From: Rosa chinensis
Lineage: Eukaryota > Streptophyta > Magnoliopsida > Rosales > Rosaceae
Length of the DNA: 64,000 nucleotides
Direction of reading: 5' to 3'
NCBI RefSeq assembly: GCF_002994745.2
Contig: NC_037094.1
Coordinates: 3,270,001-3,334,000, forward strand
Position numbers and translations under genes: made by a program. The notes below the pieces were generated by a model. The model did not search any database. It was not told the DNA's origin and saw only the letters and a program-made list of their open reading frames with translations. This document shows, piece by piece, positions 22,111 to 34,422 of this stretch (the first letter of the stretch is position 1; every line of letters begins with the position of its first letter).

Positions 22111-23796
22111 TGTTAGCATTAAAGTCACCCTCAAGTGCAAGAGGTACAAGTTATAAAATAAAGGATTAAGTAAGGATGTCGAACCCACGAGGATTGGTAA
22201 ATCCTTTCCTAGATAGGGAAAACCTAAGGAAAAACTAGAAGAATATGCAAATGTACAATCACAAACAAAGGCTCACAAGTGAACCAAAGTTCATGGTGAG
22301 TATGTGTAAGATGGTGTGTAGAGATTTGATTTTGATTTTAAGATTGGTTTCTATTCAAATTGAAACAATGAAAGCAAGTAATATAAACTAAGCTAAACAA
22401 AACAAGTTGTTATCAAATGGATGAGAGTTAGGGCATCGGGTTTCACCTTTTGCCTCCCTTGCAAGCATTAAAGCAATTGAATATGAATGATGCAAAGCTA
22501 ATTGTCCAACTACCCTCTTAGCATCTGGATAGGACTACTAAGGCTTAAACCTCATTCATTTTATTAACTCTAACCGGATAAGTCTAGAGCTAACTACCTA
22601 GAGACAAATTCAATTACCGGATATGTCTCAATCCTTTGCCCCTAAATGCATAAAGCTTAGAGTTTAGGTAACCAAGCAAGCAAACCAATCCTATCTCTAG
22701 GTGATTTTAGCTCACTATCCTCACATGCACACATGGTGTGCTTTCATGCTCCTTTTTTGCCTAAAGGTAATCAATCTCTAGGAAAAACTTCATGTCATGG
22801 CAAACACATAAGTCAAATTGATTAGGTCTAAGTAATGCATTGAACTATTGACTTAGCATGTGATAATGACAACATGAATTTGCATCAATTTATAAACAAA
22901 AGCATCAATACAAGCAAGTTTGGCTAGGGCTTTCAACCCTAGCCCCAACTAGTTCACTACTCACACATAGCTAGATACACAAGCTTCAACATTCTATTAA
23001 ACATCAAATACATAAAGAGAAAGAGAGTAAAATGTGACTATTGATGATGCCGGAAGAGGTGGTGGAGATAAGTCTCCAAAAACATGATGTGGTCGTAGTC
23101 ACCTCCTTCTCCTTGCTCCAAGCTCTTGATATTGGTAAGAATAGTGAAATGGAGGAAATGGAGTCAAGAATGGTGGTGTTGAGTGGTGGAGGAAATGGAG
23201 GTTGTAGTGGAGGAAAATGGAGGTTTTAGAGGTGGAGATGGTGGTGGAAATGGTGGTCTCTTCTCTAGCAAGAAAATTGATCTTGGATAGGATAAAGATG
23301 ATTGAATGAAGTCAAGAATGCTGAATAATTCATATTTGGCCTCTCTTTGATCAGCTATGTGTGTCCTCTTTGGTCCCAAAGTGTGCAAGATATGCTCTTA
23401 CACTATTGTCTCCCTAATGGTCCCAAATTGGCAAGGTGACAAAAGGACAAGGTGTGGGGAGATATTTGAATTTCAAGTGATGGGATATTCTCACAATCAT
23501 GGTCCTCCTTTGTTGGAGAAATGACCCTCCATGAGTGGCGGCTCGCTGGAAAAGTCGCCGGAAAAGTTTGCCTGAAAAATCGCGGAAAATTCGATTTGCA
23601 ATTTTCTTCCAATCTCCTTGTCTTCTTCCCCTTGCTTCAAATCTCCACATTTCAAGCCTCAAATAGTCATTTGATTCTCAATGTAAGGTTTCCTACAAAT
23701 AAAAGGAAATGGATTAAAAAGGGTAAAATAGCATGGAAGACAAATCAATTTTCATAATTATGGGGCACAATTGCATAAGTAATTTGTGACGCAACA
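22111..23796. mobile_element. Solo LTR (1686 bp), absent from unit 2
   Basis: It begins TGTTAGCATT and ends GCAACA, flanked by GTACA (22106-22110) and GTACG (23797-23801), 4 of 5 matching. Unit 2 has the uninterrupted site near 54695. The sequence (GATGTCGAACCCACGAGG near the start, Leu/Pro-poor AT-rich body) resembles long Gypsy LTRs. No internal domain is present. Open frames at 23164-23757 are not genes. Confidence 0.7.
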
Positions 23797-24280
23797 GTAC
23801 GTTTTCCCTACGTAAGAATCTCTCTTACAAATTACTGAAACTAACCTTACGATGCAGCAAGGCCACGCATTTATATATAAAGAATATTAATGACAATGAG
23901 ATCTTTTGAATAGGTGATATTTCAATCTGAATATGAATCGGTCCCATGATTTATTAGAATAATTTGATGGATATAAATCTATGTGGAGTGTTGTTCGATA
24001 TTGAAGAAATATAACTTTGTGTATGAGCATAAAAGAGTTTGGTTTTCTCCCCCCTAATGGCAGCGATTTTAGGTTGGATACCTCTATTTCTTCATCATAG
24101 TATCATATTTATGTTACTCCGATGGCCACATGTATGTATTCTATGTCACGTAAATAACCCATGTATTTAACTTCAATTTTTGTCTTAGGTGAGGAGGCCT
24201 GCATGTGAAACACTAAAGTGTACGTGAAAACATTTCACATATCGAATACTTGGAAACGTCTCCACTGGCTGGTTTCAGGG

Positions 24281-24627
24281 TGTTGAGAATATATAGGTCC
24301 CACATGAGAAAAATGGGACATTGCCTATGAGTTTATAAGGGTTTGAGCTACTTCATTCAATGCCAATTAGTTTTAGATGTGAACCCTAGATTACTTTATC
24401 ATGGTATCAATGTGGGTTATCCCACGTGTGTATGCAACACGAGCTCCACGTCACCCAAAGTTGTCAATGTGTATGACTTGAAAATTCACCACACATGCGA
24501 GGGCGTGTTGAGAATATATAGATCCCACATGGAAAAAAATGGGACATTGCCTATGGGTGTATATGGGTTTAAACCACTTCATCCATTATCAATTGGTTTT
24601 GTACGTGAATGTCATATTAATTTATCA
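24281..24627 (+). mobile_element. Complete TRIM (terminal-repeat retrotransposon in miniature)
   Basis: Two LTRs, 24281-24401 (121 bp) and 24506-24627 (122 bp), both start TGTTGAGAATATATAG and end TTTATCA. Directly after the left LTR comes TGGTATCAATG, a Met-tRNA primer-binding site; a purine-rich GCGAGGGCG precedes the right LTR. The interior is only about 104 bp. The 5-bp duplication CAGGG flanks it (24276-24280; 24628-24632). Unit 2 carries a single CAGGG at the empty site near 55712. Confidence 0.93.
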
Positions 24628-24970
24628 CAGGGTAAGCAATGAACTTCTTTTTTGGTAAAACTGCTGATCACATGGATGCATATATATATATGGTTGTTGA
24701 TTGTTGAAGTACAGAAATGAAGCAATCACTGATCACTCATTTAAAGCCTAGTTGTTCCTTGTTCTGTTCCAGCTTCATGTTGTATCCATGCCTGGTATAT
24801 ATCTAGAAAGATTTCAGTGTCATGATCAACTTTGACAAAAGTATTACTATGTGTGCGTGTATAACACTGTGATATTCATATACTCTGCTTTGAAATGAAA
24901 TATGATACTTAACTTATGAAAAATTGTGTGCATATAAAATTCCACAAATAGTTACATTCAGATACATACT

Positions 24971-26463
24971 TGTCACGCCCCGAACTTGGTGTTGGTGGAT
25001 TTTAAGCACCTAACGCCGAATTTGAGGTGTGAGTGTTACAAAGTAGAATATAAATATACTCTTCCTTCTAGGCTCTTCATTAATTCTAGGCTCATCCAAC
25101 CCATTTTGGCTCGTCAAATCTAAGTACCTCTCTGCAATATGTATTAGAAATGGGTGGGTGAGCAAAATGACGCGCTCAGTGAGTAGATCATGTAATATGC
25201 CGGTAAAACCATGTTATTTTAGACACGTTAGAAAGTAGTATATCATATACACATCAATTAATAGCAATTCATCACATCGTATCATCCCTTCTTATTGATT
25301 ATCCTTCAATTTAGTGTACCCAATGAGAACCCTAATGACTTTCTCTAGCCCGATACCATTGTATGACACATCCTTACCTCAACATAATCAATCAAGAAGT
25401 TCACATGTTCCATGACTAGTTAAATAATGGATCTAGCACATAATATATAAACTCCACATATTTTGCAAATAGACATTCTTCACTTGAAGATAGAGAGATA
25501 TTCATAAACAGATAAAATCATGCTTTTCCACTATTTTTGTAGCAAATAAAAATATTTAAAACATATTACACAACCCACTCACCTTGATAATACGAATTGC
25601 CTCACAACATACCGATCATAAATCGAATCTTCTAAAACGTACCTCATAGAAAACATTGTTGGATCTAACGCAGACCTCTATGGATAAATAGAGTGAATCA
25701 AGACGAATCCGTAGCTTTTCGTGGATCCTGATTCAGAGTTAATGTTCAAAAGTTATGATTCGCCGTAGTTTTAGAGAGAAAAAATTAGGAGAGAGAATAG
25801 AGAGAAAATCTATCGGAGAAAAATCAGTATGAAAGGAATGAGAAGAAAGCAGCTGGTCCCATCTATATATGGCCCAAAAATTAACACCCAACACCAAGGA
25901 TTGATCCACCTGGTGCCACATGTCAACACACACTTAATTTGGCATGGACAAGCATCCAATGACAACTCCCACTTGTTGATGTCATCGTCATCCACATGGA
26001 TGACGACATGGTCAGCTGCCATGCTGCCAACATGCCATGTGGCCACCCAATACCAATCCGAACTCAGCATTTCTATTATCTTCTTGGGAGAATAGTCACT
26101 TTGGTCACTCAACTATGACTCATTCGACTCTTTGGTCACTCAAGTATAACACTGTCATTCACAAAAGTCACTTTGTTGTGAGGAAAAATGCCCCTTGGGT
26201 GACTTTTGTGAATGACAGTGTAATACACTAATACTTGAGTAACCAAAGTGATATATTTAAAACTTAAGTGACCAAAGTGTCAAATGAGTCATAGTTGAGT
26301 GAGCATTTGTGGAATTCTTCATTTCTTCTTTAAAAATTCCTTAAAAATAAATAGAGAATCTAAAAAATTTACCGAAAAATATAGCGAACCCGTGGCGACC
26401 TCTACTTTCCATTTCCCACTCGAAAAATAAAATTCGACTAACTTCAAAATTCAGAATCTCACA
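24971..26463. mobile_element. Solo LTR (1493 bp), absent from unit 2
   Basis: It begins TGTCACGCCCCGAACTTGG and ends AATCTCACA, flanked by ATACT (24966-24970) and GTACT (26464-26468). Unit 2 reads through with one GTACT near 56035. A MITE is nested inside. No internal retrotransposon domains. Confidence 0.8.
26104..26302. mobile_element. Fold-back MITE nested in the solo LTR
   Basis: The left arm TCACTCAACTATGACTCATT is matched by its inverse AATGAGTCATAGTTGAGTGA at the right (about 26284-26303). Further paired segments (CACTGTCATTCACAAAAGTC with GACTTTTGTGAATGACAGTG) make most of the 200 bp a hairpin. No target-site duplication was resolved. Confidence 0.8.
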
Positions 26464-26778
26464 GTACTCTACCCTGAGATCTCTCATTCATTATACTGTT
26501 AAATCATAATTTCGTTTTGCACTGGAAACATGGATATTTTTCTCATATGCTGCTGACTTCTACTACACTAATGATGGGGTTGAACAAATGACGAGTAATA
26601 TTTTTGTTTCAGGTCAAAATATTCCCCACTTTTTACCATCATTTGCAAACCTAATGTCATTAAATCGAAAACTAATCACGTCTATTTCTCTTTATCTATC
26701 AAAAGGGTTTCATCATAACAAACAGAGATATCCATGTCGTGACAAAGCACCAGATATATCAGATCTCCTCCACCAACT

Positions 26779-27640
26779 TTTGAATCCTAAGCTCCGAGCT
26801 AGTGAATTAAAAACTTATTAATTGTGTGTATGGATTTGAAAACGTTAAATCTCTGACCCAGAGAGAAGACATTATTCACATTAACAAATAACAATATAAA
26901 GAAGAAGATATGGCATTTTGCGAAAGAATAATGTTAGGTGAATCAATTTTTTTGGCAGCATTTGTATCCCACCTGATGTGACAGTTAATGTGACATAGCC
27001 ATGTCAATTAATGAAATTATGTGATATGTTAGATTTTTTACTACATCAGTTACCACATAAGACTGGATGCAGTTGGTACAAAAAAAAAGAAGTTCATCTA
27101 GCATTATTGTTTGCGAAACCAATAGTAATGAGAAATTATTTATCATCGCCATTGTGACGACGCGTCTTGACGTATAACTGTATAAGTGCATATTACACGC
27201 ACATATATAATGTCTTATGCAGCTAGTGCAGCATTGCTTTACGGTCCTAAACTGAAACCAATTGAAATGATCAGATCAGCATGCATACGTATTTCAATTC
27301 AATCCCCATTAACACCCAGCTAATTGTTTTAGTTTTCTGTTGTATATGATTAGCAAGGGGTATCGATTATGGAATCTCAATTCCCGAGCCAAGTTTGTCA
27401 TCTGCAAACCATTAGTAAATGGAGAATTGGAGATAATTAATATTGGACCTGAAGCAGTGGCATGGTACCTAACGGAAGATCCTATTCTTTCGGTGCGTGT
27501 GTTTGGTGGGGTGATAAGACAGTGTTTTCTTATGTGGGAGGTCATATGTTCAAGCCCATTAAGGGTGGGGGTAGGGTTTTGAGGAAAAAAAAGAAACAAA
27601 CAAACAAACAAAAACAGTATCTCTCATGCAGGCTAGCTAG
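26779..27640. other. Unit-1-only stretch left of the Copia element; possible SINE-like tail
   Basis: No gene seen. Near 27549-27600 the motif GTTCAAGCC (fits the Pol III B-box GWTCRANNC) is followed by an A-rich tail (AAAAAAAAGAAACAAACAAA), suggestive of a SINE, but no A-box at the right spacing or target duplication could be confirmed. Unit 2 lacks the whole interval. Confidence 0.35.
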
Positions 27641-27644
27641 CTTT

Positions 27645-28155
27645 TGTTAGAATTAAGTGGACTTTACATTATCTATATTCATTAAGTAAATAACAATTGA
27701 TTTAGTTTAAGATAAATAACAAGAAATACATGAGTTATCTCTATCTAGTTACCTATTGAGATTGTATGTCTCTCTTTAGGAGTTGGAAATTCAAGTTAAC
27801 CTTACCTGATTAACATTAAGCTTATGTGATAAACTTTAGTCTCCTAAGTGATAAGCTTTAGGCTTTATCTGGACTCTTTGATGGAATGAGTTCATCTTGA
27901 GGTTTGCCTATATATAGCAGGAGATAGTCCCTGCCTCTACCACGTCAAAACATTCAGTTCATTTCCATTAGTGAGGTTAAACAGTGGTAGAAGGCAGAAG
28001 ATTATTTCCTTGGTGATTTGCTGCAGAAGGCTTCATTTACTTTTGCTGTTGAAGATCATTCCTTTCTCTTGCTGTGTTGCTGAGTTGGTGATCTAATGTC
28101 GAACATGTATTCACTTGGACAAACTATTCTAGATGGGATAAAGAGTGTGGATGCA
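27645..28155 (+). repeat. 5' LTR of the Copia element
   Basis: Begins TGTTAGAATTAAGTGG, ends GTGTGGATGCA. It contains a TATA box (TATATATA, 27909-27916), probably directing transcription from within the LTR. Confidence 0.95.
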
Positions 28156-28591
28156 GAGCACGTTTTCATAAAACACAAATCATGTGATTTTTTATTTTTG
28201 ATTTAGAAAAACAAAGACAAAGAAAAATCATTTTCAGGAAATAAAATGTTTTTCTCTGCGTCTAATAAAAGCAGGCCTTAAGTCTTAGTCTGTTTTACAA
28301 CCCGAGCCCAATAACTAAAGATTCGGGTCAAACCCGAGTTAAGAACACGCGTTCAGAAATCCCTAGTTTGCAATTACGTTCAAAATAGCTTTTCTCTTCT
28401 TTTTGGCTGTGTTCACTACTTTAGCATCTGAGATTGGTTTGGGGGATGAGAGCGCACCATGAGATTGAGGATCTCAAAGGGATTCAAGACCCATTCAGGC
28501 GCTCGATTCATGAAGGGCTGGGTTTTGCTACTTGCTTGCTTTCGATTTTTGCTTCCGCTAATTTTCTGATGCAGCGCTGTAGCAGAGGCTA

Positions 28592-29686
28592 AGGTATGTC
28601 CATGGAATCTTCACAATTCGAATTTCAATTTCTGCATATGGAAAGGGTTGTCATATGGATTATTGTTTAGCATATGGAAAGGGTTGTCATAATCATATTC
28701 AGATTGCTTGTTCATATTGGTTGTTGGAATTATGCATATGTGATTTGAATGATTCTTGTGGGTATGAGATTGAAACGTGAAATTGGGAATTCTGTGTTCA
28801 TAAAGCTTATACTGATTCAATTATTGTTTTTATGATTGATTATTGCTTGGTTATGCTGCTGTGATTTTTGACAAGAATCAAGAATAACAATATTGTGTAA
28901 AATGATAGTCTTGTTGATGTTCTCACAGTAAGATAAAAGTTAGTAAGTTCAAAACAGTAACTCGGAACATGTAGTATTAACTTTTGATTTTGTGATTCAT
29001 AAAGCTCTTAATGACTATATTGTTAATTGTGATTGAACATTGATTGCTTAAGTTTGCCGTGTTCTGACAATGACTATGTCTATGAATAGAATCTGCAGAA
29101 ATGTGGTTGTTGCCTTCACAGTTAATAAGTAAACTAATAGGTTCTTAAGTTGATCAGAACATATAGCTATTAGTTTTTGGTTTTGTAATTTTCTGGAAAA
29201 GTGTATTGATCATGTTGCACAAAGCAAACCTTCACTATTGTTTTTCGGAAAATTTTTGAGGTTTAACAAAACTGAAACTTGTGTTACTGCCTTTAAATGT
29301 ATACTTATATTTTGTCTTCCAAAGAAGTGTTTACTGTGTATATTTAGATGCAGAACAGCATTACATGTAAACTCTAGATTCCTATTTCGATGCATTGAAA
29401 CTTTTCTCTATCCAAAGATGTTGATTGTTTCCTTGAATAACTGGAATCTACTGAATATAGTGTAATGATTTAGAACTTAAGCATGTTATGTCTTCTGCCA
29501 CAAAGGTGCTGCTTAACATTGATTTCAGTTATGGAAATTTTGTTTTATGTTATGACTGCGTTTTGTGATTGCAGCTATTTTGTATGTTTTGTTTTTCTTG
29601 AAACAGTACATGGTTACATAAAACTTTTAAGTAACTTTAAACACACAAACAAGGAACTTACACAAAATTATTTTCTTTTTGTTTAG
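28592..29686 (+). other. Intron-like segment in the Copia leader
   Basis: The donor GCTAAG/GTATGT at 28591/28592 and the acceptor CTTTTTGTTTAG at 29686 are both near-consensus and bracket about 1.1 kb of T-rich sequence directly before the polyprotein frame. Splicing would join exon sequence ending GGCTAAG to GACTCTCTGTGG; in the polyprotein frame this places a TAA just upstream, so it does not supply an ATG. Inference from splice-site quality only. Confidence 0.4.
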
Positions 29687-29694
29687 GACTCTCT

Positions 29695-32600
29695 GTGGTG
29701 ACCTTAGGTCAGATCCAATTGCTTAATGGGTGGAATTATAAGACCTGGAGAAATCAAGTAGAGTTTTACCTTTCCATGCACCAAAATATGGACCTCTGTC
29801 TGATTGAAGAACAGCCACTTGAGCTGGACACAGATAGCACTGAAGAGGATAGGAAGTACTACAAGGAGTGGTACCAATGCAACAGGAAGGCTAAGAATGT
29901 AATTAGGAGCACGATGTCCAACACTGTTAGAGGGTCAATAGTAGAACCAGACCTAGCTATGGACTTTTTGGAAGCTATTGCTGACAAATACAGGGAAAGT
30001 CATAAGGCTGAAGCAGCTAGGCTCTCTAAGAGGTTCAATGAGCTGAAGTTTTCTGGAAGTGGGAGTGTGAGAGAACATATTATGGAGCTGATAGAGATCA
30101 ATGCTAGGTTGAGGGACATGGGGATGGGAGTTAATGATGAACAGGTTGTTCATGTAGCACTGTTTTCCTTGCCAAGTGACTATAGTAACCTCAGAACCTC
30201 CTATAATGCAACCGAGTCTAAATGGGACCTCAACAAACTTATTTCAATTTGTGTGGATGAAGAGGATAGAGTTAAGAAGGAGAAAGAAACCACTAAAGCA
30301 GTGAACTTGGTTGAAAAACCCAAGTGGAAGAAACATAACAAGCTTAAGCTGAAGAAGACAACCAATACTAAAGTTTCTGGAAAACCTGCAGACTCAAAGG
30401 CTGCAAAGCCATTCAAGTTTAAGTGTTACTTCTGCAAGAAAGTTGGACACATGAAGAAAGAGTGCAGTGGGTTCAAAGCTTGGATGATTAAGAAGGGTAA
30501 GTTAGTTCAAAATTCAGTTTTCTCCTTAGAAGTTAATTTTATAAATGTAGAACCACATTCTTATTGGATAGACTCAGGCTCACCTATACACATTACGAAT
30601 TCCTTGCAGGGTTTAACAAACAAGAGGGTGCCAAGGAGTGATGAGGTCCATGTCTGTGTAGGCAATGGGATGAGGGTAGCTGTGAAAGCAATTGGAACCT
30701 TGAAGCTAGATTTAGGATTAGGAAATTTTTTGATTCTAGATAGTGTTTATTATATTCCTTCTATGAAAAGGAATTTGCTTTCTGTTTCTCTTTTGGTTAA
30801 GGTTTCTGGATGTAGACTTTTTATTGATTATGATGGAATAAAGATTTATCAAGGTTCTTCATATCTTGGTTCAGGTGTTATTTTGAACAATTATTTGCAA
30901 TTAAACTGTTCTGTTCCTAAGCAGAATATTATGTTGATTGAAAATAATCAAAACACATTAAGAAATAACACTGTTGCAGGTGTTAAGAGATCTTTATTCA
31001 ATGAAAAATCTGCATATTTATGGCACAGAAGATTAGGTCATATATCAAAAGAGAGACTTAAAGTACTTGAGAAAAACAAAATCTTACCAGAATTGAACTT
31101 TTCTGATCTTGAAGAATGTATTGAGTGCTATAAAGGTAAATTGACAAATTTCAGAAAACTTAATGCAACAAGAAGTCAAAACCTTTTAGAACTCATACAC
31201 ACTGATGTTTGTGGTCCTTTCAAGCATAAGACTATTTGTGGTAATATGTATTTCATTACATTTATAGATGATTATTCTAGGTATTGCCATGTTCAGTTAC
31301 TATCAGAAAAGGCACATTCACTTCAAGCTTTTAAAAATTTTAAAACTGAAGTAGAACTACAGTTAGAAAGAAAAATAAAAGTTGTAAGGTCTGATAGAGG
31401 AGGAGAGTTCTATGGTAAGTATACTGAGGCAGGTCAACAAAAGGGACCATTTGCTTTGTTCTTGCAAGAACAAGGCATTAAGGCCCAGTATACAACTCCA
31501 TACAGTCCCCAACAGAATGGGGTTGCAGAAAGGAAAAATAGAACCCTTCTTAACATGGTGAGGAGCATGATGTGCACCTCAGGATTGCCTAAATTTCTTT
31601 GGGGTGAAGCCTTAAGAACAGCAAATTACATTTGCAATAGGGCCCCAAGTAAATCTGTAGATAAAACACCTTTCGAGTTATGGTGTGGTAGGCAGCCAAG
31701 CTTGCATCACTGCCATGTGTGGGGGTGCAAAGCTGAGGCAAAAATTCCAAATGCACAAGTGCAGAAACTAGAATCAAAAACAGTGAGTTGTAGTTTTGTT
31801 GGTTATTGTGAGAAATCAAAAGGCTATAAATTTTATGCATCACACCATTCACCTAGAATTTTTGAAACAAATCAAGCAAAATTTCTGGATGAAAATTTCT
31901 GTAACACAAATTTTGAAGATCTTTCTTCAGATTTTGAGGAAATTACAGAAAATGTGAATTTAAGTATGATATTGCCTTTGATACAAGATCATGACTTAAC
32001 TGCAACTGCCACAGAATATATAGTTTCGAACCAAAACATCATAAGTCCAGTAGCTTCACCACACCATTTAGCTGAACCAGCCAACCAAGAACCTCAAATT
32101 CAACCTGCAGTGCAAAATAATGTTGAAAATGCAGAAATTCCTCCACCCAGAAGATCCCAAAGAGTTAGGAAACCTACCTTTGGAGGGCAAGACAGTGAGT
32201 ATATTGTGTACTTGCAAGAACTTGATGAAAATCTTGCAGAAGACAGTGATCCGTTAAGCTTTAAACAAGCTGTTGAAAGTAGTGAGTTTAAGGAATGGAA
32301 AAAGGCCATGGAAGCTGAATTAGAATCCATGAGTCAAAACTCAGTTTGGGAACTTGTCAAACCTGATCCAAACCACAAACCTATAGGGTGTAAATGGGTG
32401 TTTAAGACCAAAAGGGATGCAAAGGGTAATATAGAAAGACATAAAGCTAGGTTAGTAGCTAAGGGTTTTACACAAAAAGAGGGTATTGACTATACAGAAA
32501 CCTTTTCCCCAGTTTCCACTAAAGACTCATTTAGAATTATAATGGCTCTTGTAGCACATTATAACATGGAACTACATCAGATGGATGTGAAAACAGCCTT

Positions 32601-33828
32601 TCTGAATGGGGAATTAGATGAAGTCATCTACATGAAACAACCTGAAGGTTTTGTAAAATCTGGAAAAGAAAATCTAGTGTGCAAACTCAAGAAATCGATT
32701 TACGGACTTAAACAAGCTTCTAGGCAATGGTATAAGAAGTTTGATTCAGTAATCTCTAAATTTGGTTTCACAGAAAATATTGTAGATGAGTGTGTATACA
32801 TTAAGACAGTTGGAAATAATTTTATTTTCCTCATACTGTATGTAGATGACATCTTATTGGCTTGCACTAACATGAAGTTACTCAAAGACACAAAAGCATT
32901 CTTATCAAATAATTTTGATATGAAAGACTTGGGTGAAGCATCCTATGTCTTAGGAATTGAGATTCAAAGGGATAGAACACAAGGTGTGCTAGGCTTGTCT
33001 CAACACAATTACATTTCCAAAGTGTTGAAAAGATTTGGAATGGAAACTTGTGCTTCTGGTGAAGTTCCCATGTCCAAAGGAGATAAACTTACCAAAGGTT
33101 CGAAAATAGGGGGGAAGAGTGATTCTGAAATGGAGAGCAAGCCTTATGCTAGGCTAGTAGGCAGTCTTATGTATGCACAAGTCTGTACTAGACCTGATTT
33201 ATCATTTGCAGTAGGTATTTTATCCAGGTTTCAGTCTAATCCTAGCCATGAACACTGGATTGCTGGTAAGAAGGTACTTAGATATCTTCAAAGAACTAAA
33301 AATCACATGTTGGTCTACAGAAAAGTAAAACATTTAGAGTTAACTGGTTTTACAGATTCAGACTTTGCAGGTAATTATCCTGACACAAAGAAATCAACTA
33401 GCGGTTATGTGTTTATGCTTGCTGGTGGGGCTGTGGCATGGAAAACCATGAAACAGTCATTGATATCCACTTCCACTATGCAGGCAGAATTTATAGCAAT
33501 TTATGAAGGTGTTTGTGAAGGTATCTGGATTAAAAATTTTCTGTTGCATACCAAAGTCTTGACCTTTATTGTTTCAGATGCACTTAAAATTTTTTGTGAT
33601 AATGAGGCTGCAGTTTTCTTTAGCAAGAATAGTAAAAGGTCAAACAATTCCAAACATATTGATCTTAAGTACTATAGTGTGAGAGAGAGAGTGAAGCATG
33701 GAGAAGTGAGCATTTTGAACATTGATACAGATTCTCAGCTTGCAGACCCCTTTACAAAAGCATTGACAGTTGCAGCATTTCAGAGACATGCTACAAATAT
33801 GGGAATTTTATCTGACTTAAGAGCTTGA
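29695..33828 (+). CDS. Copia gag-pol polyprotein
   Basis: One open frame of 1377 codons encodes, in order, a gag region with the zinc knuckle CYFCKKVGHMKKEC (about residue 243), an aspartic protease (WIDSGSPIHIT, about 290), integrase with an HHCC finger (HRRLGHISKERL..CIECYKG, from about 443) and DDE residues in HTDVCGPF, VVRSDRGGEF and NGVAERKN, reverse transcriptase (HKARLVAKGFTQKEGIDYTE, about 910; YVDDILLA, about 1049) and RNase H (GFTDSDFAGN, about 1218; STSTMQAEF, about 1270; ending near DPFTKAL). The PR-INT-RT-RH order identifies Copia. There are no internal stops, but the frame opens with GTG; the first in-frame ATG is about 27 codons in (LSMHQNM), so the natural start may be lost or may use a non-AUG codon. 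Confidence 0.95.
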   Translation: MVTLGQIQLLNGWNYKTWRNQVEFYLSMHQNMDLCLIEEQPLELDTDSTEEDRKYYKEWYQCNRKAKNVIRSTMSNTVRGSIVEPDLAMDFLEAIADKYRESHKAEAARLSKRFNELKFSGSGSVREHIMELIEINARLRDMGMGVNDEQVVHVALFSLPSDYSNLRTSYNATESKWDLNKLISICVDEEDRVKKEKETTKAVNLVEKPKWKKHNKLKLKKTTNTKVSGKPADSKAAKPFKFKCYFCKKVGHMKKECSGFKAWMIKKGKLVQNSVFSLEVNFINVEPHSYWIDSGSPIHITNSLQGLTNKRVPRSDEVHVCVGNGMRVAVKAIGTLKLDLGLGNFLILDSVYYIPSMKRNLLSVSLLVKVSGCRLFIDYDGIKIYQGSSYLGSGVILNNYLQLNCSVPKQNIMLIENNQNTLRNNTVAGVKRSLFNEKSAYLWHRRLGHISKERLKVLEKNKILPELNFSDLEECIECYKGKLTNFRKLNATRSQNLLELIHTDVCGPFKHKTICGNMYFITFIDDYSRYCHVQLLSEKAHSLQAFKNFKTEVELQLERKIKVVRSDRGGEFYGKYTEAGQQKGPFALFLQEQGIKAQYTTPYSPQQNGVAERKNRTLLNMVRSMMCTSGLPKFLWGEALRTANYICNRAPSKSVDKTPFELWCGRQPSLHHCHVWGCKAEAKIPNAQVQKLESKTVSCSFVGYCEKSKGYKFYASHHSPRIFETNQAKFLDENFCNTNFEDLSSDFEEITENVNLSMILPLIQDHDLTATATEYIVSNQNIISPVASPHHLAEPANQEPQIQPAVQNNVENAEIPPPRRSQRVRKPTFGGQDSEYIVYLQELDENLAEDSDPLSFKQAVESSEFKEWKKAMEAELESMSQNSVWELVKPDPNHKPIGCKWVFKTKRDAKGNIERHKARLVAKGFTQKEGIDYTETFSPVSTKDSFRIIMALVAHYNMELHQMDVKTAFLNGELDEVIYMKQPEGFVKSGKENLVCKLKKSIYGLKQASRQWYKKFDSVISKFGFTENIVDECVYIKTVGNNFIFLILYVDDILLACTNMKLLKDTKAFLSNNFDMKDLGEASYVLGIEIQRDRTQGVLGLSQHNYISKVLKRFGMETCASGEVPMSKGDKLTKGSKIGGKSDSEMESKPYARLVGSLMYAQVCTRPDLSFAVGILSRFQSNPSHEHWIAGKKVLRYLQRTKNHMLVYRKVKHLELTGFTDSDFAGNYPDTKKSTSGYVFMLAGGAVAWKTMKQSLISTSTMQAEFIAIYEGVCEGIWIKNFLLHTKVLTFIVSDALKIFCDNEAAVFFSKNSKRSNNSKHIDLKYYSVRERVKHGEVSILNIDTDSQLADPFTKALTVAAFQRHATNMGILSDLRA

Positions 33829-34422
33829 GCTCAGTGGGAGTCAATTTTTATTTTGAATTTATTTTTGTGTAATCAGTTCCTTGATTCAGCTATTTTTCAA
33901 TTTCAGTTCACTTGTAATCTTACAAGTCATTAATAAAATGAGGCATTCCAGTTATGAATTTCTTTTGTTGGTACCATTTTAGTTTTCTGGAATAAGCTGT
34001 TGGATTTTAAATTGTGTGTTTTATCAAGTGGACTATTGTGCTATGCATGAGTTTACAGGTTAAGAATCAGACTACCAAGTCCACTGGTGTAAAGAGTTAG
34101 TTGGTGTGATCTTGAGCTTACAAGATCAATGCAGCTGGACTGAGAACAAGATGACCTTGCAGGTAGATATACAATTCTCTTGTTCTCATTATTATCACAT
34201 TTTGAGTTTATGTGAATTGCAGCAATTGATGTTAGTAGTCTTTAATCAGTATGGTTGTGGTAATCATAATTGATTCTTGGTTCTGCATCAGTTTCTGCAT
34301 TTTGACCAAACTGAATGAATTCTGAGTATCCTTGTATTTCAGTGCACACTTTGGTTGTTGTTTGTTTTAATCTATGGTTCAATTGTTTTGGCATATAGAC
34401 AATGTGAGTCCAAGTGGGAGAA

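Noticed and set aside
27380..27610. tRNA-derived SINE
   Set aside because: A B-box-like GTTCAAGCC and A-rich tail exist, but no A-box at the right distance and no target duplication.
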